Shown: piece by piece, positions 1 to 6,428 of the stretch
How positions within the stretch are numbered: the stretch's first letter is position 1
Layout: each line of letters starts with the position of its first letter
Assembly (NCBI GenBank): GCA_026014515.1
Contig: JAOZIG010000106.1
Span: 1 to 6,591, forward strand
Source: Candidatus Bathyarchaeota archaeon
GTDB lineage: Archaea > Thermoproteota > Bathyarchaeia > TCS64
Direction of reading: 5' to 3'
DNA: 6,591 bases
Program-made: the position numbers and the translations under genes
Notes under the pieces: model-generated
What the model saw: only the letters and a program-made list of their open reading frames with translations
The model's database searches: none
Told to the model about the DNA's origin: nothing

Positions 1-312
1 CTGGGGACTACCTATGCGACTCACAGCATCATATAATGCAGGTATCGTAGCGATCAATGGGTTTGCCGCTGCTTGGCTGTGGGTTACTGTGGCGCCTATC
101 TTGATGTAGCCTTCGTCTTCAGTGATGTAGTTGAGTTCTGGTATCCTGTTGAGGTCTATGATGTGGCTTGGTGTGCACGCTGCCTGTCTCATGGCTATCA
201 AGAGGTCTGTTCCACCGATGACTGGTTTCGCTTTATCCAGTTCCTCCAATAGCTGCAGTGCTCCGGCTAGGGTTACCGGTGCATGGTACTGGAACTTTGG
301 TATGGGCTTCAT
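1..312 (-). CDS. FAD-binding (medium) subunit of a molybdenum hydroxylase, N-terminal part
   Basis: My own reading of the minus strand from the ATG at 312-310 gives 104 uninterrupted codons to the window edge, so the gene is partial. It starts MKPIPKFQYHAPVTL, a typical opening for the FAD-binding subunit of the xanthine dehydrogenase / CO dehydrogenase family (CoxM/XdhB type), usually near 290 residues. Residues 31-38 (VIGGTDLL) are the first FAD-diphosphate motif, and residues 70-79 (IKIGATVTHS) follow it as in the family. The visible part stops at SRIGSPQ, just before the expected second FAD motif. The subunit passes electrons from the molybdenum and iron-sulfur centres through FAD to an acceptor. 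The ATG overlaps the stop of the large-subunit gene (ATGA) and is served by a strong ribosome binding site, so the two are co-translated. The electron acceptor and substrate cannot be told from this fragment. Confidence 0.93.
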   Translation of the reverse strand, partial: MKPIPKFQYHAPVTLAGALQLLEELDKAKPVIGGTDLLIAMRQAACTPSHIIDLNRIPELNYITEDEGYIKIGATVTHSQAAANPLIATIPALYDAVSRIGSPQ

Positions 313-2624
313 TGCTGGTCCTCCTTCAATGCTTTGTGAAGTGTCCACGGTCTGATGGGTAGACTACTGAAATGTTTACCCGTTGCATGGTAGATGGCGT
401 TAGCGATGGTGGGTACTATGCTGATGATGGCAGGCTCTCCAACGCCCTTGGCGCCAAAAGCCCCATGCTTGTATGGCTTCTCAACGATGATGCAGGGCTC
501 TATCTCGGGTGTATCAAGGCTGCAGGGAATTACGTAGTCTGTGAAGTTGGGGTTCAGTACTTTTCCTTGTCCGTTTAGCTCCATGTTCTCCATCAATGTG
601 AATCCCATTCCTTGGCTGATTGCTCCCTCGATCTGTCCCTCTATGATCAATGGGTCGATTGCTTTTCCACAGTCCATGGCAGGCCAGATGCGTGTCACCC
701 GTGCTATACCTGTCTCAGTGTCAACCTCCACCTCGGCTACGGTAGCCGCAAAAGTATAGACGCTGTAATTTACGCCTAACCCTGTTTCTGGGTCGAAGAA
801 TCGTTTGGGTGCCTTGAAGTACCCGTATGCGCCGGGGTCGTAGCCTCTTAGGTACATCTCCTCGGCTAGTTCTTTGATGGCTATAGTGTTTTCTGGGTCT
901 TCTCGGTCAATTGCTTTTCCGTCTACTAGGTCTATTCTTGTCTCGGGTATCTCGAATAACTCCGCTGCACAAGCCACCATGTTCTCCCTGAGCTTCAACG
1001 CTGCTTTAGCTGCGGCTGTTCCACCCAGCATTAATCCACGGCTGCCATGAGTCGGCTTAGCGTTCAAAGTACTATCCGTGTCGGGTAGCTCGATGCTGAT
1101 CTTATCAATGGGTACACCTGTAATCTCTGAGACTATCTTGATATGACCAAAAGGACTGCCCTGACCTATCTCAACGATGCCTGTACGATAGTTGATGCTT
1201 CCATCTTGGTTCATCAGCAAGCTAGCAGCACTCCAGTCTGGTGTGCTTCGACTAGTGCTGATACCGTGGTAGGCTAGTCCAACGCCGTAGCCTCTTACCT
1301 TTGTTCCATCCCAGACGGGCTCACGGTGTTTACTCCACTCCGAGGCATCACGAACCGCCTCTAAGCATTCTTTGATGCCGACGCTACTGTCTAGCACCTG
1401 ATCGCATGTGGTGCTGGCGCCTTCTGTTAATACGTTATTGAGTCTGAACTCGATGGGGTCCATGCCCAATTCTAGGGCTAGTTTATCCATCTGTTGTTCC
1501 GCTGCGAAGTGTAGTGCAAGGTCTCCGAATCCCCTGTAGCTGCCTCCGTAGACTTTGGTTGTGTAGACTGCTCTTCCGTCCACGCTACAGTTGTCTATCT
1601 CGTAGGGTCCGCCTGCGTGGGCTGTCTGTCTCCAGAGCCAGAATGGGCTTCTATTGGCATATGCACCACATTCTAGGGTGATGTCTACCTCTATCGCTGT
1701 TACTTTTCCCTTCTTGTTTGCGCCGCTTCTGTACTTGATGCGTGCCGGGAACCGTTTATTGCTATAAGCTAGGCTCTCCTCACGGCTCCAAACATGAGCC
1801 ACTGGTTTTCCCAGTTTTGTTGCCGCGAATGCAGCATAGGCTGATACCAGTGGTCCTTGGTCGTCTTTTCCACCGAAGGCTCCTCCTGTTAGCGCCTGTA
1901 TGATCTGAACTTGGTTCAGGTCCCAGCCCAATACGTGGGCTACCTTTTCCCTACACAGGAATGGGCTTTGACCGTTGGCGATTACTGTGACTTTTCCTGT
2001 TCCATCTGGGATGGCGTATGCTGCCTCAGTCTCGATATAGGTGTGGTCCTGATATGGGCTCCAGTAGGTGTCCTCAACCTCCACATCCGCCTCCTTGAAT
2101 CCTTTCTCAGCGTCACCTTTCCTGATCTTTGTGGTGACCGCGATGTTTCCGCCTTCATGGATATCAACTGCGTCACCCGCTAGCGCAGCGTCAATATCCA
2201 AGTAATTCGGCAAAGGATCATAATCAACGTATATCGACTCCATGGCTTCCGCTGCAGCGTACTCATCTCTAGCGACAACCAAGGCAATTGGATCACCTAC
2301 ATAGTGGACTTTTTTGTCGTTCAGGAACGGTTGATCGGGTAACGCGTAGCCGATCTGGTTGTTGCCTGTTATGTCTGCGCCTGTGTAGATGGCTTCGACG
2401 CCCGGTATCCGCAGAGCCTCACTGGTGTTGATGCTTTTTATCCGCGCATGTGCCTCGCTGCTCCTGAATACCTTCAGGATGGATGTGTCTCTGGGCACAT
2501 AGTCAGCAGTGTAACGTGCTTTTCCCAGGGCCTTATCTAAGGCGTCTGTTCTTGTTACGTTCTTGCCTACGACTAGGAAGTCTTTCCTGCCCAGTATTTC
2601 GGTTAATATCTTGTCATACTCCAA
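309..2624 (-). CDS. Molybdopterin-binding large subunit, xanthine dehydrogenase / aldehyde oxidoreductase family
   Basis: This 771-residue protein has the normal length and layout of the family: an a/b hammerhead domain (about residues 30-140) followed by the two-part molybdopterin-binding domain. Visible cofactor-site motifs are GGAFGGKDD (247-255), GAYANRSPF (320-328), YRGFG (363-367), EIGQG (485-489), HGSRG (526-530) and GAKGVGEP (724-731). E730 in the last motif aligns with the general-base glutamate of xanthine dehydrogenase and aldehyde oxidoreductase. The enzyme hydroxylates a purine, other N-heterocycle or aldehyde using water. CO dehydrogenase is unlikely because the CoxL active-site cysteine loop (AYRCSFR) is absent. 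The RGFG motif continues DLAL rather than the GGPQ of classical xanthine dehydrogenases, so the substrate is left open. The start is TTG, with no clear Shine-Dalgarno sequence and no in-frame ATG or GTG nearby. An in-frame TAG lies 13 codons upstream, so the true start is slightly uncertain. Confidence 0.95.
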   Translation of the reverse strand: MEYDKILTEILGRKDFLVVGKNVTRTDALDKALGKARYTADYVPRDTSILKVFRSSEAHARIKSINTSEALRIPGVEAIYTGADITGNNQIGYALPDQPFLNDKKVHYVGDPIALVVARDEYAAAEAMESIYVDYDPLPNYLDIDAALAGDAVDIHEGGNIAVTTKIRKGDAEKGFKEADVEVEDTYWSPYQDHTYIETEAAYAIPDGTGKVTVIANGQSPFLCREKVAHVLGWDLNQVQIIQALTGGAFGGKDDQGPLVSAYAAFAATKLGKPVAHVWSREESLAYSNKRFPARIKYRSGANKKGKVTAIEVDITLECGAYANRSPFWLWRQTAHAGGPYEIDNCSVDGRAVYTTKVYGGSYRGFGDLALHFAAEQQMDKLALELGMDPIEFRLNNVLTEGASTTCDQVLDSSVGIKECLEAVRDASEWSKHREPVWDGTKVRGYGVGLAYHGISTSRSTPDWSAASLLMNQDGSINYRTGIVEIGQGSPFGHIKIVSEITGVPIDKISIELPDTDSTLNAKPTHGSRGLMLGGTAAAKAALKLRENMVACAAELFEIPETRIDLVDGKAIDREDPENTIAIKELAEEMYLRGYDPGAYGYFKAPKRFFDPETGLGVNYSVYTFAATVAEVEVDTETGIARVTRIWPAMDCGKAIDPLIIEGQIEGAISQGMGFTLMENMELNGQGKVLNPNFTDYVIPCSLDTPEIEPCIIVEKPYKHGAFGAKGVGEPAIISIVPTIANAIYHATGKHFSSLPIRPWTLHKALKEDQQ
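320..326 (-). promoter_or_regulatory. Strong ribosome binding site for the FAD subunit
   Basis: On the minus strand AAGGAGG ends seven bases before the ATG at 312. It lies within the last codons of the large-subunit gene (K-E-D-Q-Q-stop). With the four-base ATGA stop/start overlap, it fixes the start of the FAD subunit and points to translational coupling between the two subunits. It contrasts with the isomerase and pyruvate kinase starts on the plus strand, which lack such a site. Confidence 0.85.
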
Positions 2625-2665
2625 GGTGGAACATCCATTAATAGTTGAATACGGTAGGGTTGACT

Positions 2666-2676
2666 AGCTAAATAAA
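2666..2676 (-). promoter_or_regulatory. Possible TATA-like box upstream of the large subunit
   Basis: The minus strand reads TTTTATTTAG across the stop codon of the NTPase gene, about 45-50 bases before the TTG start of the large subunit. If used, it would give a transcript with a leader of about 20 bases. The gap between the genes is only 43 bases, so read-through from the NTPase gene is equally possible. The call rests on base composition and spacing alone. Confidence 0.25.
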
Positions 2677-3300
2677 AGAATCTCCCAGACAAGTCCAGAA
2701 ATCAGGTTGATTCGTCTCCATGACAAGCACCTTAGAATCCCCAGCAAACAACCTGAGTGCGTTATCCACCTTATCTGTACGACATGGAATCAACAACCGA
2801 CCCCTACCGGGTAAAGCCTCTACTACCTTCAATAAACCCGGGTATAGACCAAAGCCACGTGCCTCAAGGTGCCCATATTCATCAGCAACCACCAAGGTAC
2901 GGTCATCCATGAGATGAGCAGCCTCTATTAATTCCTCTGTGGCTTTCTCAAAGGTCGCTTTATTGTACTTGAAGGGTCCACGGAGATGCTCCCAGACGCC
3001 TTCACATGGAGGTTTCTTGTACACCATTGGGCTGGTCTCGTTTGTTCGTGGGAAATAAGCCTCATAGCCAATGGTCTCTCTGCCTTCAAGCACCCTTCTA
3101 CTGATGACACCATAAACCTTGTAACCCTTGGTTAGAGCCCTGTCCACTATTTGCTCTGCTCTGTTGCTTTTCCCTGAGCCTATGGGTCCATGGATTATGA
3201 GTACTTGGGGGTTCAACTCGCCTGAAACATACCTCCACGGTTTCTTGAATATTGTCCCACCATTGGTTATAGTCGAGGCATTTTTTAACCAACTAGACAA
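2668..3300 (-). CDS. P-loop NTPase, THEP1-like (nucleoside-triphosphatase family)
   Basis: The frame encodes up to 210 residues. A Walker A motif GPIGSGKS lies at residues 38-45. A Walker B-like strand with acidic residues, LVVADEYGHLE, lies at 136-146 and resembles the DEIGxLE signature of THEP1-type nucleoside triphosphatases. Between them YGVISRRVLEGRETIGYEAY (63-82) fits the family's strand-turn segment, where a GF-x-x-x-E/R-R pattern is followed by R-x-G-(F/Y). There is no signal peptide or membrane segment, so it is cytoplasmic. The exact role is unknown: family members hydrolyse nucleoside triphosphates in vitro, and relatives are found beside molybdenum-enzyme genes. The gene lies 43 bases upstream of the molybdenum hydroxylase on the same strand. 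The longest frame starts at a TTG at 3300, only 17 bases from the divergent pyruvate kinase ATG. A second TTG at 3216 (residue 29, giving 182 residues) has GGAGGT 14 bases before it, puts the P-loop near the N-terminus as usual for the family, and leaves room for promoters. Confidence 0.8.
   Translation of the reverse strand: MSSWLKNASTITNGGTIFKKPWRYVSGELNPQVLIIHGPIGSGKSNRAEQIVDRALTKGYKVYGVISRRVLEGRETIGYEAYFPRTNETSPMVYKKPPCEGVWEHLRGPFKYNKATFEKATEELIEAAHLMDDRTLVVADEYGHLEARGFGLYPGLLKVVEALPGRGRLLIPCRTDKVDNALRLFAGDSKVLVMETNQPDFWTCLGDSFI
3248..3253 (-). promoter_or_regulatory. Possible TATA-like element for the NTPase if it starts at 3216
   Basis: AATATT is centred about 34 bases upstream of the internal TTG at 3216. 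That distance would suit an archaeal promoter driving a short-leader transcript of the shorter NTPase form. If translation instead starts at 3300, this element is inside the coding region and has no promoter role. The evidence is weak. Confidence 0.2.
3281..3288 (+). promoter_or_regulatory. TATA-like box for pyruvate kinase
   Basis: TTTTTTAA is centred about 33 bases upstream of the ATG at 3318 and about 24 bases upstream of the GTG at 3309. In archaea the TATA box centre lies about 26 bases before the transcription start, so initiation is expected around 3310, giving a leaderless or very short leader transcript. No Shine-Dalgarno sequence precedes the start, which agrees. The box lies inside the longest frame of the divergent NTPase gene. 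Confidence 0.45.
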
Positions 3301-3317
3301 GTCTCATAGTGAACACT

Positions 3318-4754
3318 ATGGCTCTCCCTACATTCATAAGAAGCAAGATCGTTTGCACCATTGGACCAGCGAGCAGCAGTCCTGAGACCCTTGATAAGAT
3401 GCTTGCAGCGGGAATGGATGTTGCACGCATCAACATGAGTCATGGCTCTCCCGCTGATCATCGTCCAGTAGTAGAGCATCTAAGGGAAACTGATAGCTGC
3501 AGTATCTTGGTTGATCTTCCGGGTCCAAAGATACGGCTGGGAGAGCTTGCTAAGCCCTTGTTTTTGAGTGAGGACCAAGAAATCCACTTTACAACAGAAA
3601 ACGTGGTTGGAACAGAGAAGGAGTTACCGGTTAGCTATGATCTCTTGCCTAGTGAGATTATCGCGGGTGGGCACTTATTCATCAATGACGGCATCATCGA
3701 CATGGAGGTAACCAGCATCGACTCCGATAAGAAGGGGTTCAACGCAAAAGTTGTCTCAGAAGGTGAAGTTTCAAGCCGAAAAGGGATAAACGCACCCGGA
3801 GCCGAGTTAACTATCTGTCCACCTACACCAAAAGACTTGATCGGCATCCAATTCGGTGTAGAGGTTGATTGTGACTGGTTTGCTACCAGCTTTATTCGAT
3901 CCGCTAAAGATGTCGAGACCGTGAGGAACGCTATCAAGGCTGCTGGTGGTGATCAGCCTATCATCAGTAAGATCGAGCATGGTGATGCGGTTCATAACAT
4001 CGCTGAGATAATCGATGCCAGTGATGGAATAATGGTTGCAAGAGGTGATCTTGGTATCGAGATTCCTCCATGGGATGTACCCTTGCTCCAGAAGAAGATC
4101 ATCGAGGCTTGTAATATCAAGGGTAAACCCGTTATTGTAGCAACCCAGATGCTGGAGTCCATGATGCAGAACCCAAGACCCACAAGGGCTGAGGCAAGTG
4201 ATGTTGCTAACGCTCTTCTGGATGGGGCTGACGCAGTGATGCTCAGCGGCGAGACCGCTGTAGGGCATCACCCTGTTGAGACAGTGAAGGTAATGAACAG
4301 CATCGGGCAAGTCATCCAAGAACAGATCAGCAAACGTAATCAAGCTGACATGAAAGGACTGCCCTTATCCGACATAATGGGAGACCTGGCTTCCCGTGCA
4401 GTAGAATCCGTTGAGCCTTCAGCCATATTTGTAGTCACACGTAGCGGCTTCAGCGCCCTGATGGTTAGTAAACACAAGCCTAAGACCAGTATTCTCTCCA
4501 TCACTAAGGACCCAAGGATCAACCGTAGGCTCCATATGTATTGGGGAGTGAGACCCCTCAAGATTCCTTGGACCGAGGACAGGGATGAGCTTATCATCCG
4601 AGGTGTTAGACGGGCGTTAGAACTGGGTTATATTTCGAGGAATGATGTAATTGAGGTGGTATCTGGTAGTACCTTGATTGCTCCGGGGTTGACCACTACA
4701 CTTGAGATACTGAAGGTGGAGGATATCCTCTATAGAGCGGGTCGCAGAGACTAA
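3318..4754 (+). CDS. pyk: Pyruvate kinase
   Basis: The enzyme converts phosphoenolpyruvate and ADP to pyruvate and ATP, the last step of glycolysis, in the cytoplasm. The frame is open from a GTG at 3309 (481 residues, numbering used here). I prefer the ATG at 3318, which gives MALPTFIRSKIVCTIGP, a normal pyruvate kinase opening, and 478 residues, the usual length. Visible are the barrel start RSKIVCTIGPAS (11-22), the substrate loop ARINMSHG (39-46), the catalytic segment SKIEHGD with K221 and E223 (220-226), ARGDLG with metal ligand D247 (244-249), and ATQMLESM with T279 (278-285). The small B domain spans about 75-170 and the C-terminal domain about 350-481. The loop usually DTKGPEIR reads DLPGPKIR (69-76), which puts lysine at the position of rabbit muscle Glu117 and predicts independence from potassium. 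The isomerase gene follows after 32 bases on the same strand. Confidence 0.97.
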   Translation: MALPTFIRSKIVCTIGPASSSPETLDKMLAAGMDVARINMSHGSPADHRPVVEHLRETDSCSILVDLPGPKIRLGELAKPLFLSEDQEIHFTTENVVGTEKELPVSYDLLPSEIIAGGHLFINDGIIDMEVTSIDSDKKGFNAKVVSEGEVSSRKGINAPGAELTICPPTPKDLIGIQFGVEVDCDWFATSFIRSAKDVETVRNAIKAAGGDQPIISKIEHGDAVHNIAEIIDASDGIMVARGDLGIEIPPWDVPLLQKKIIEACNIKGKPVIVATQMLESMMQNPRPTRAEASDVANALLDGADAVMLSGETAVGHHPVETVKVMNSIGQVIQEQISKRNQADMKGLPLSDIMGDLASRAVESVEPSAIFVVTRSGFSALMVSKHKPKTSILSITKDPRINRRLHMYWGVRPLKIPWTEDRDELIIRGVRRALELGYISRNDVIEVVSGSTLIAPGLTTTLEILKVEDILYRAGRRD

Positions 4755-4762
4755 GTTTTATC
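4750..4762 (+). promoter_or_regulatory. TATA-like box with BRE-like flank for the isomerase
   Basis: TTTTAT at 4756-4761 is centred about 28 bases before the ATG at 4787. It is preceded by ACTAAG, which fits the archaeal BRE pattern (purine-N-W-A-A). The element overlaps the pyruvate kinase stop codon. No Shine-Dalgarno sequence lies before the ATG, so a leaderless transcript starting at or just before 4787 is likely. This suggests the isomerase and kinase can be transcribed independently of pyruvate kinase. Confidence 0.5.
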
Positions 4763-4780
4763 ACCCTATTTCACCCAATA
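4761..4780 (+). repeat. Tandem 10-base direct repeat, possible operator
   Basis: TCACCCTATT (4761-4770) is followed directly by TCACCCAATA (4771-4780), identical at 8 of 10 positions. The period is about one helical turn, so a bound protein would contact the same face of DNA twice. The repeat fills the space between the TATA-like box and the isomerase start codon, where a repressor would block polymerase. A regulatory role is inferred from position and spacing only. Confidence 0.4.
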
Positions 4781-4786
4781 CGTACC

Positions 4787-6424
4787 ATGAGTTATAATAT
4801 ACCCAAAGTCACTGAGCCCAAGCCCATGGCTGAGAACGAGATAATACTCGTCACCAGCGGCGATCTAAGGCTCAGCGCAAACCAAGAATGCTGGCCAGCC
4901 CAGAAAGCGATGGAGGAGAAAGTCAAAGCAGTCTTTGAGAAGGAAGGCTACAAGATAATCCGTGGTCATCCTTATGATGAGGAGCTGAAGCATGGCTTCA
5001 TCTGGACCCAGCGCATGGGAATGGACGTATTCAAAAAGATACCCAAAAACGTACGAGTAATCGTAGCAGAATCCGTGTGGCAGTACAGCCACCACGTACT
5101 AGCAGGGCTACGAGACCACCGGGGCCCTATACTCACATTAGCTAACTGGAGCGGGCAATGGCCTGGATTGGTCGGTATGCTGAACCTGAACGCGAGCCTC
5201 ACAAAGATGGGTGTCGAGTACAGCACCATCTGGAGCAAGGACTTTGACGATGATTACTTCTTAACTGGCATCAGAGAGTGGCTGAAGACAGGGAAGATCA
5301 CCCACGATGTGAGCCACGCAAGACCATTGGACCCATCAAAGCTACCAGAAGCCGAGAAGGAGCTTGGAGAAGCATTAGCTGAGCAGCTTAGAAGCGAGAA
5401 AGCGGTTATGGGTATCTTTGATGAGGGCTGCATGGGCATGTACAATGGCATCATCGAGGAAGAGTTACTGAACCCATTAGGCATCTACAAGGAGCGCCTC
5501 AGTCAAAGCGCATTGGTGGCAAGGATGAGAACTGTGTCTGATGAGGAAGCCAAGAAGGTCAGGGCTTGGCTGGACAAGAAGGGCTTACAGTTCATCATAG
5601 GCAAAGACGAGAAAACCGAGCTGACGAATCGACAAATCCATGAACAATGCAAAATGTACATCGCAGCGGTCAGGATCGCCCACGAGTTCGGGTGCAGTCT
5701 AATCGGCATCCAGTATCAGCAGGGACTCAAAGACATGGCTCCAGCCAGCGACTTGGTAGAAGGCTTGCTGAACTGCAGTGATCGTCCCCCTGTCTACTCT
5801 GAGTCAGGCGAGGAACTGTACGCAGGTAAGGCTTTGCCTCACTTTAACGAGGTTGATGAAGGCGCAGGAGTTGATGCTTTGATGACAAACATGATCTGGA
5901 CCACCATGGGGTACAACCCAGACACCACACTGCATGACGTCAGATGGGGTGAAATGTACAACGACCAATACGTATGGGTATTCCTCATCAGCGGCAGCGC
6001 CCCCCCAAGCCACTTCAAAGGGGGCTACAAAGGCGCCAAGAGCATGAGACAGACACCCATGTACTTCCCCCTAGGCGGAGGAACACTACAGGGTGATAGC
6101 CACCCCGGTGAGATAGTCTGGAGCAGGGTCTACGTAACACCAACCGGAATCGAAGCAGACATCGGACGAGGCACAGTAGTTGACCTACCAGACGAGGAGA
6201 CTCAGCGCAGACTAGACGCGACATCACCTGAATGGCCTATCATGAGCGCCGTATTGCATGGTGTGAGTCGTGACCAGTTCATGGCGAAACACAAGGCAAA
6301 CCACATACAGGTTGTCTACGCGCCATCAGCCGAGGATGCAGATAAGGCGCTTGCAGCTAAGGCAGCCATGTTCAACGCCCTTGGCATGCGTGTCAACGTC
6401 TGTGGCGATGTAAAGGTAGGTTAG
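4787..6424 (+). CDS. L-fucose isomerase-family sugar isomerase
   Basis: This 545-residue protein belongs to the FucI/AraA superfamily of metal-dependent aldose-ketose isomerases, which convert sugars such as L-fucose or L-arabinose to the ketose in the cytoplasm. Compared from memory with E. coli FucI (591 residues), the catalytic and manganese-binding residues are present. E355 in FNEVD matches Glu337, D384 in LHDVRW matches Asp361 (E. coli ADVR loop), and H506 in KANHIQVVY matches His528 in the ANH motif. Other conserved stretches are FDEGCMGMYN (211-220), KERLSQSAL (235-243), YQQGLKDMAPASD (310-322) and LQGDSHPGEIVW (434-445). The ATG at 4787 is the only good start and follows a TATA-like box without a Shine-Dalgarno sequence. 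A rhamnulokinase-like gene begins four bases after the stop, so the product is very likely a ketulose that is phosphorylated next. Fucose, rhamnose or a related 6-deoxysugar are all possible, and I give no symbol for that reason. A run of seven C at 6000-6006 does not disturb the frame. Confidence 0.9.
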   Translation: MSYNIPKVTEPKPMAENEIILVTSGDLRLSANQECWPAQKAMEEKVKAVFEKEGYKIIRGHPYDEELKHGFIWTQRMGMDVFKKIPKNVRVIVAESVWQYSHHVLAGLRDHRGPILTLANWSGQWPGLVGMLNLNASLTKMGVEYSTIWSKDFDDDYFLTGIREWLKTGKITHDVSHARPLDPSKLPEAEKELGEALAEQLRSEKAVMGIFDEGCMGMYNGIIEEELLNPLGIYKERLSQSALVARMRTVSDEEAKKVRAWLDKKGLQFIIGKDEKTELTNRQIHEQCKMYIAAVRIAHEFGCSLIGIQYQQGLKDMAPASDLVEGLLNCSDRPPVYSESGEELYAGKALPHFNEVDEGAGVDALMTNMIWTTMGYNPDTTLHDVRWGEMYNDQYVWVFLISGSAPPSHFKGGYKGAKSMRQTPMYFPLGGGTLQGDSHPGEIVWSRVYVTPTGIEADIGRGTVVDLPDEETQRRLDATSPEWPIMSAVLHGVSRDQFMAKHKANHIQVVYAPSAEDADKALAAKAAMFNALGMRVNVCGDVKVG

Positions 6425-6428
6425 AACC

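Noticed and set aside
131..355. 74-codon plus-strand frame over the FAD and large subunit junction
   Set aside because: It is antisense to two clear molybdenum hydroxylase genes with conserved motifs, and its translation has no family features.
1911..2183. 90-codon plus-strand frame inside the large-subunit gene
   Set aside because: It is a shadow of the conserved large subunit; there is no ribosome binding site and no recognisable domain.
309..2624. Aerobic CO dehydrogenase large subunit (CoxL)
   Set aside because: The CoxL active-site loop with cysteine (AYRCSFR) is absent; the position reads GSYRGFG as in xanthine dehydrogenase-type enzymes.
2603..2638. Short minus-strand frame of 11 codons starting at ATG 2638, just before and overlapping the large-subunit start
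   Set aside because: It could be an upstream regulatory frame or a sign of a one-base error near the start, but it has no ribosome binding site, and the large-subunit frame is intact from TTG 2624 with family-like residues soon after. The evidence is too thin.
3807..4343. 178-codon open frame antisense to pyruvate kinase
   Set aside because: It lies wholly within the well-supported pyruvate kinase gene, shows no recognisable motif, and is rich in residues expected from reading a coding sequence backwards.
6000..6006. Run of seven C as a possible frameshift or sequencing error
   Set aside because: The isomerase frame continues through it with conserved residues on both sides (SGSAPPSHF then GDSHPGE), so the frame is intact.
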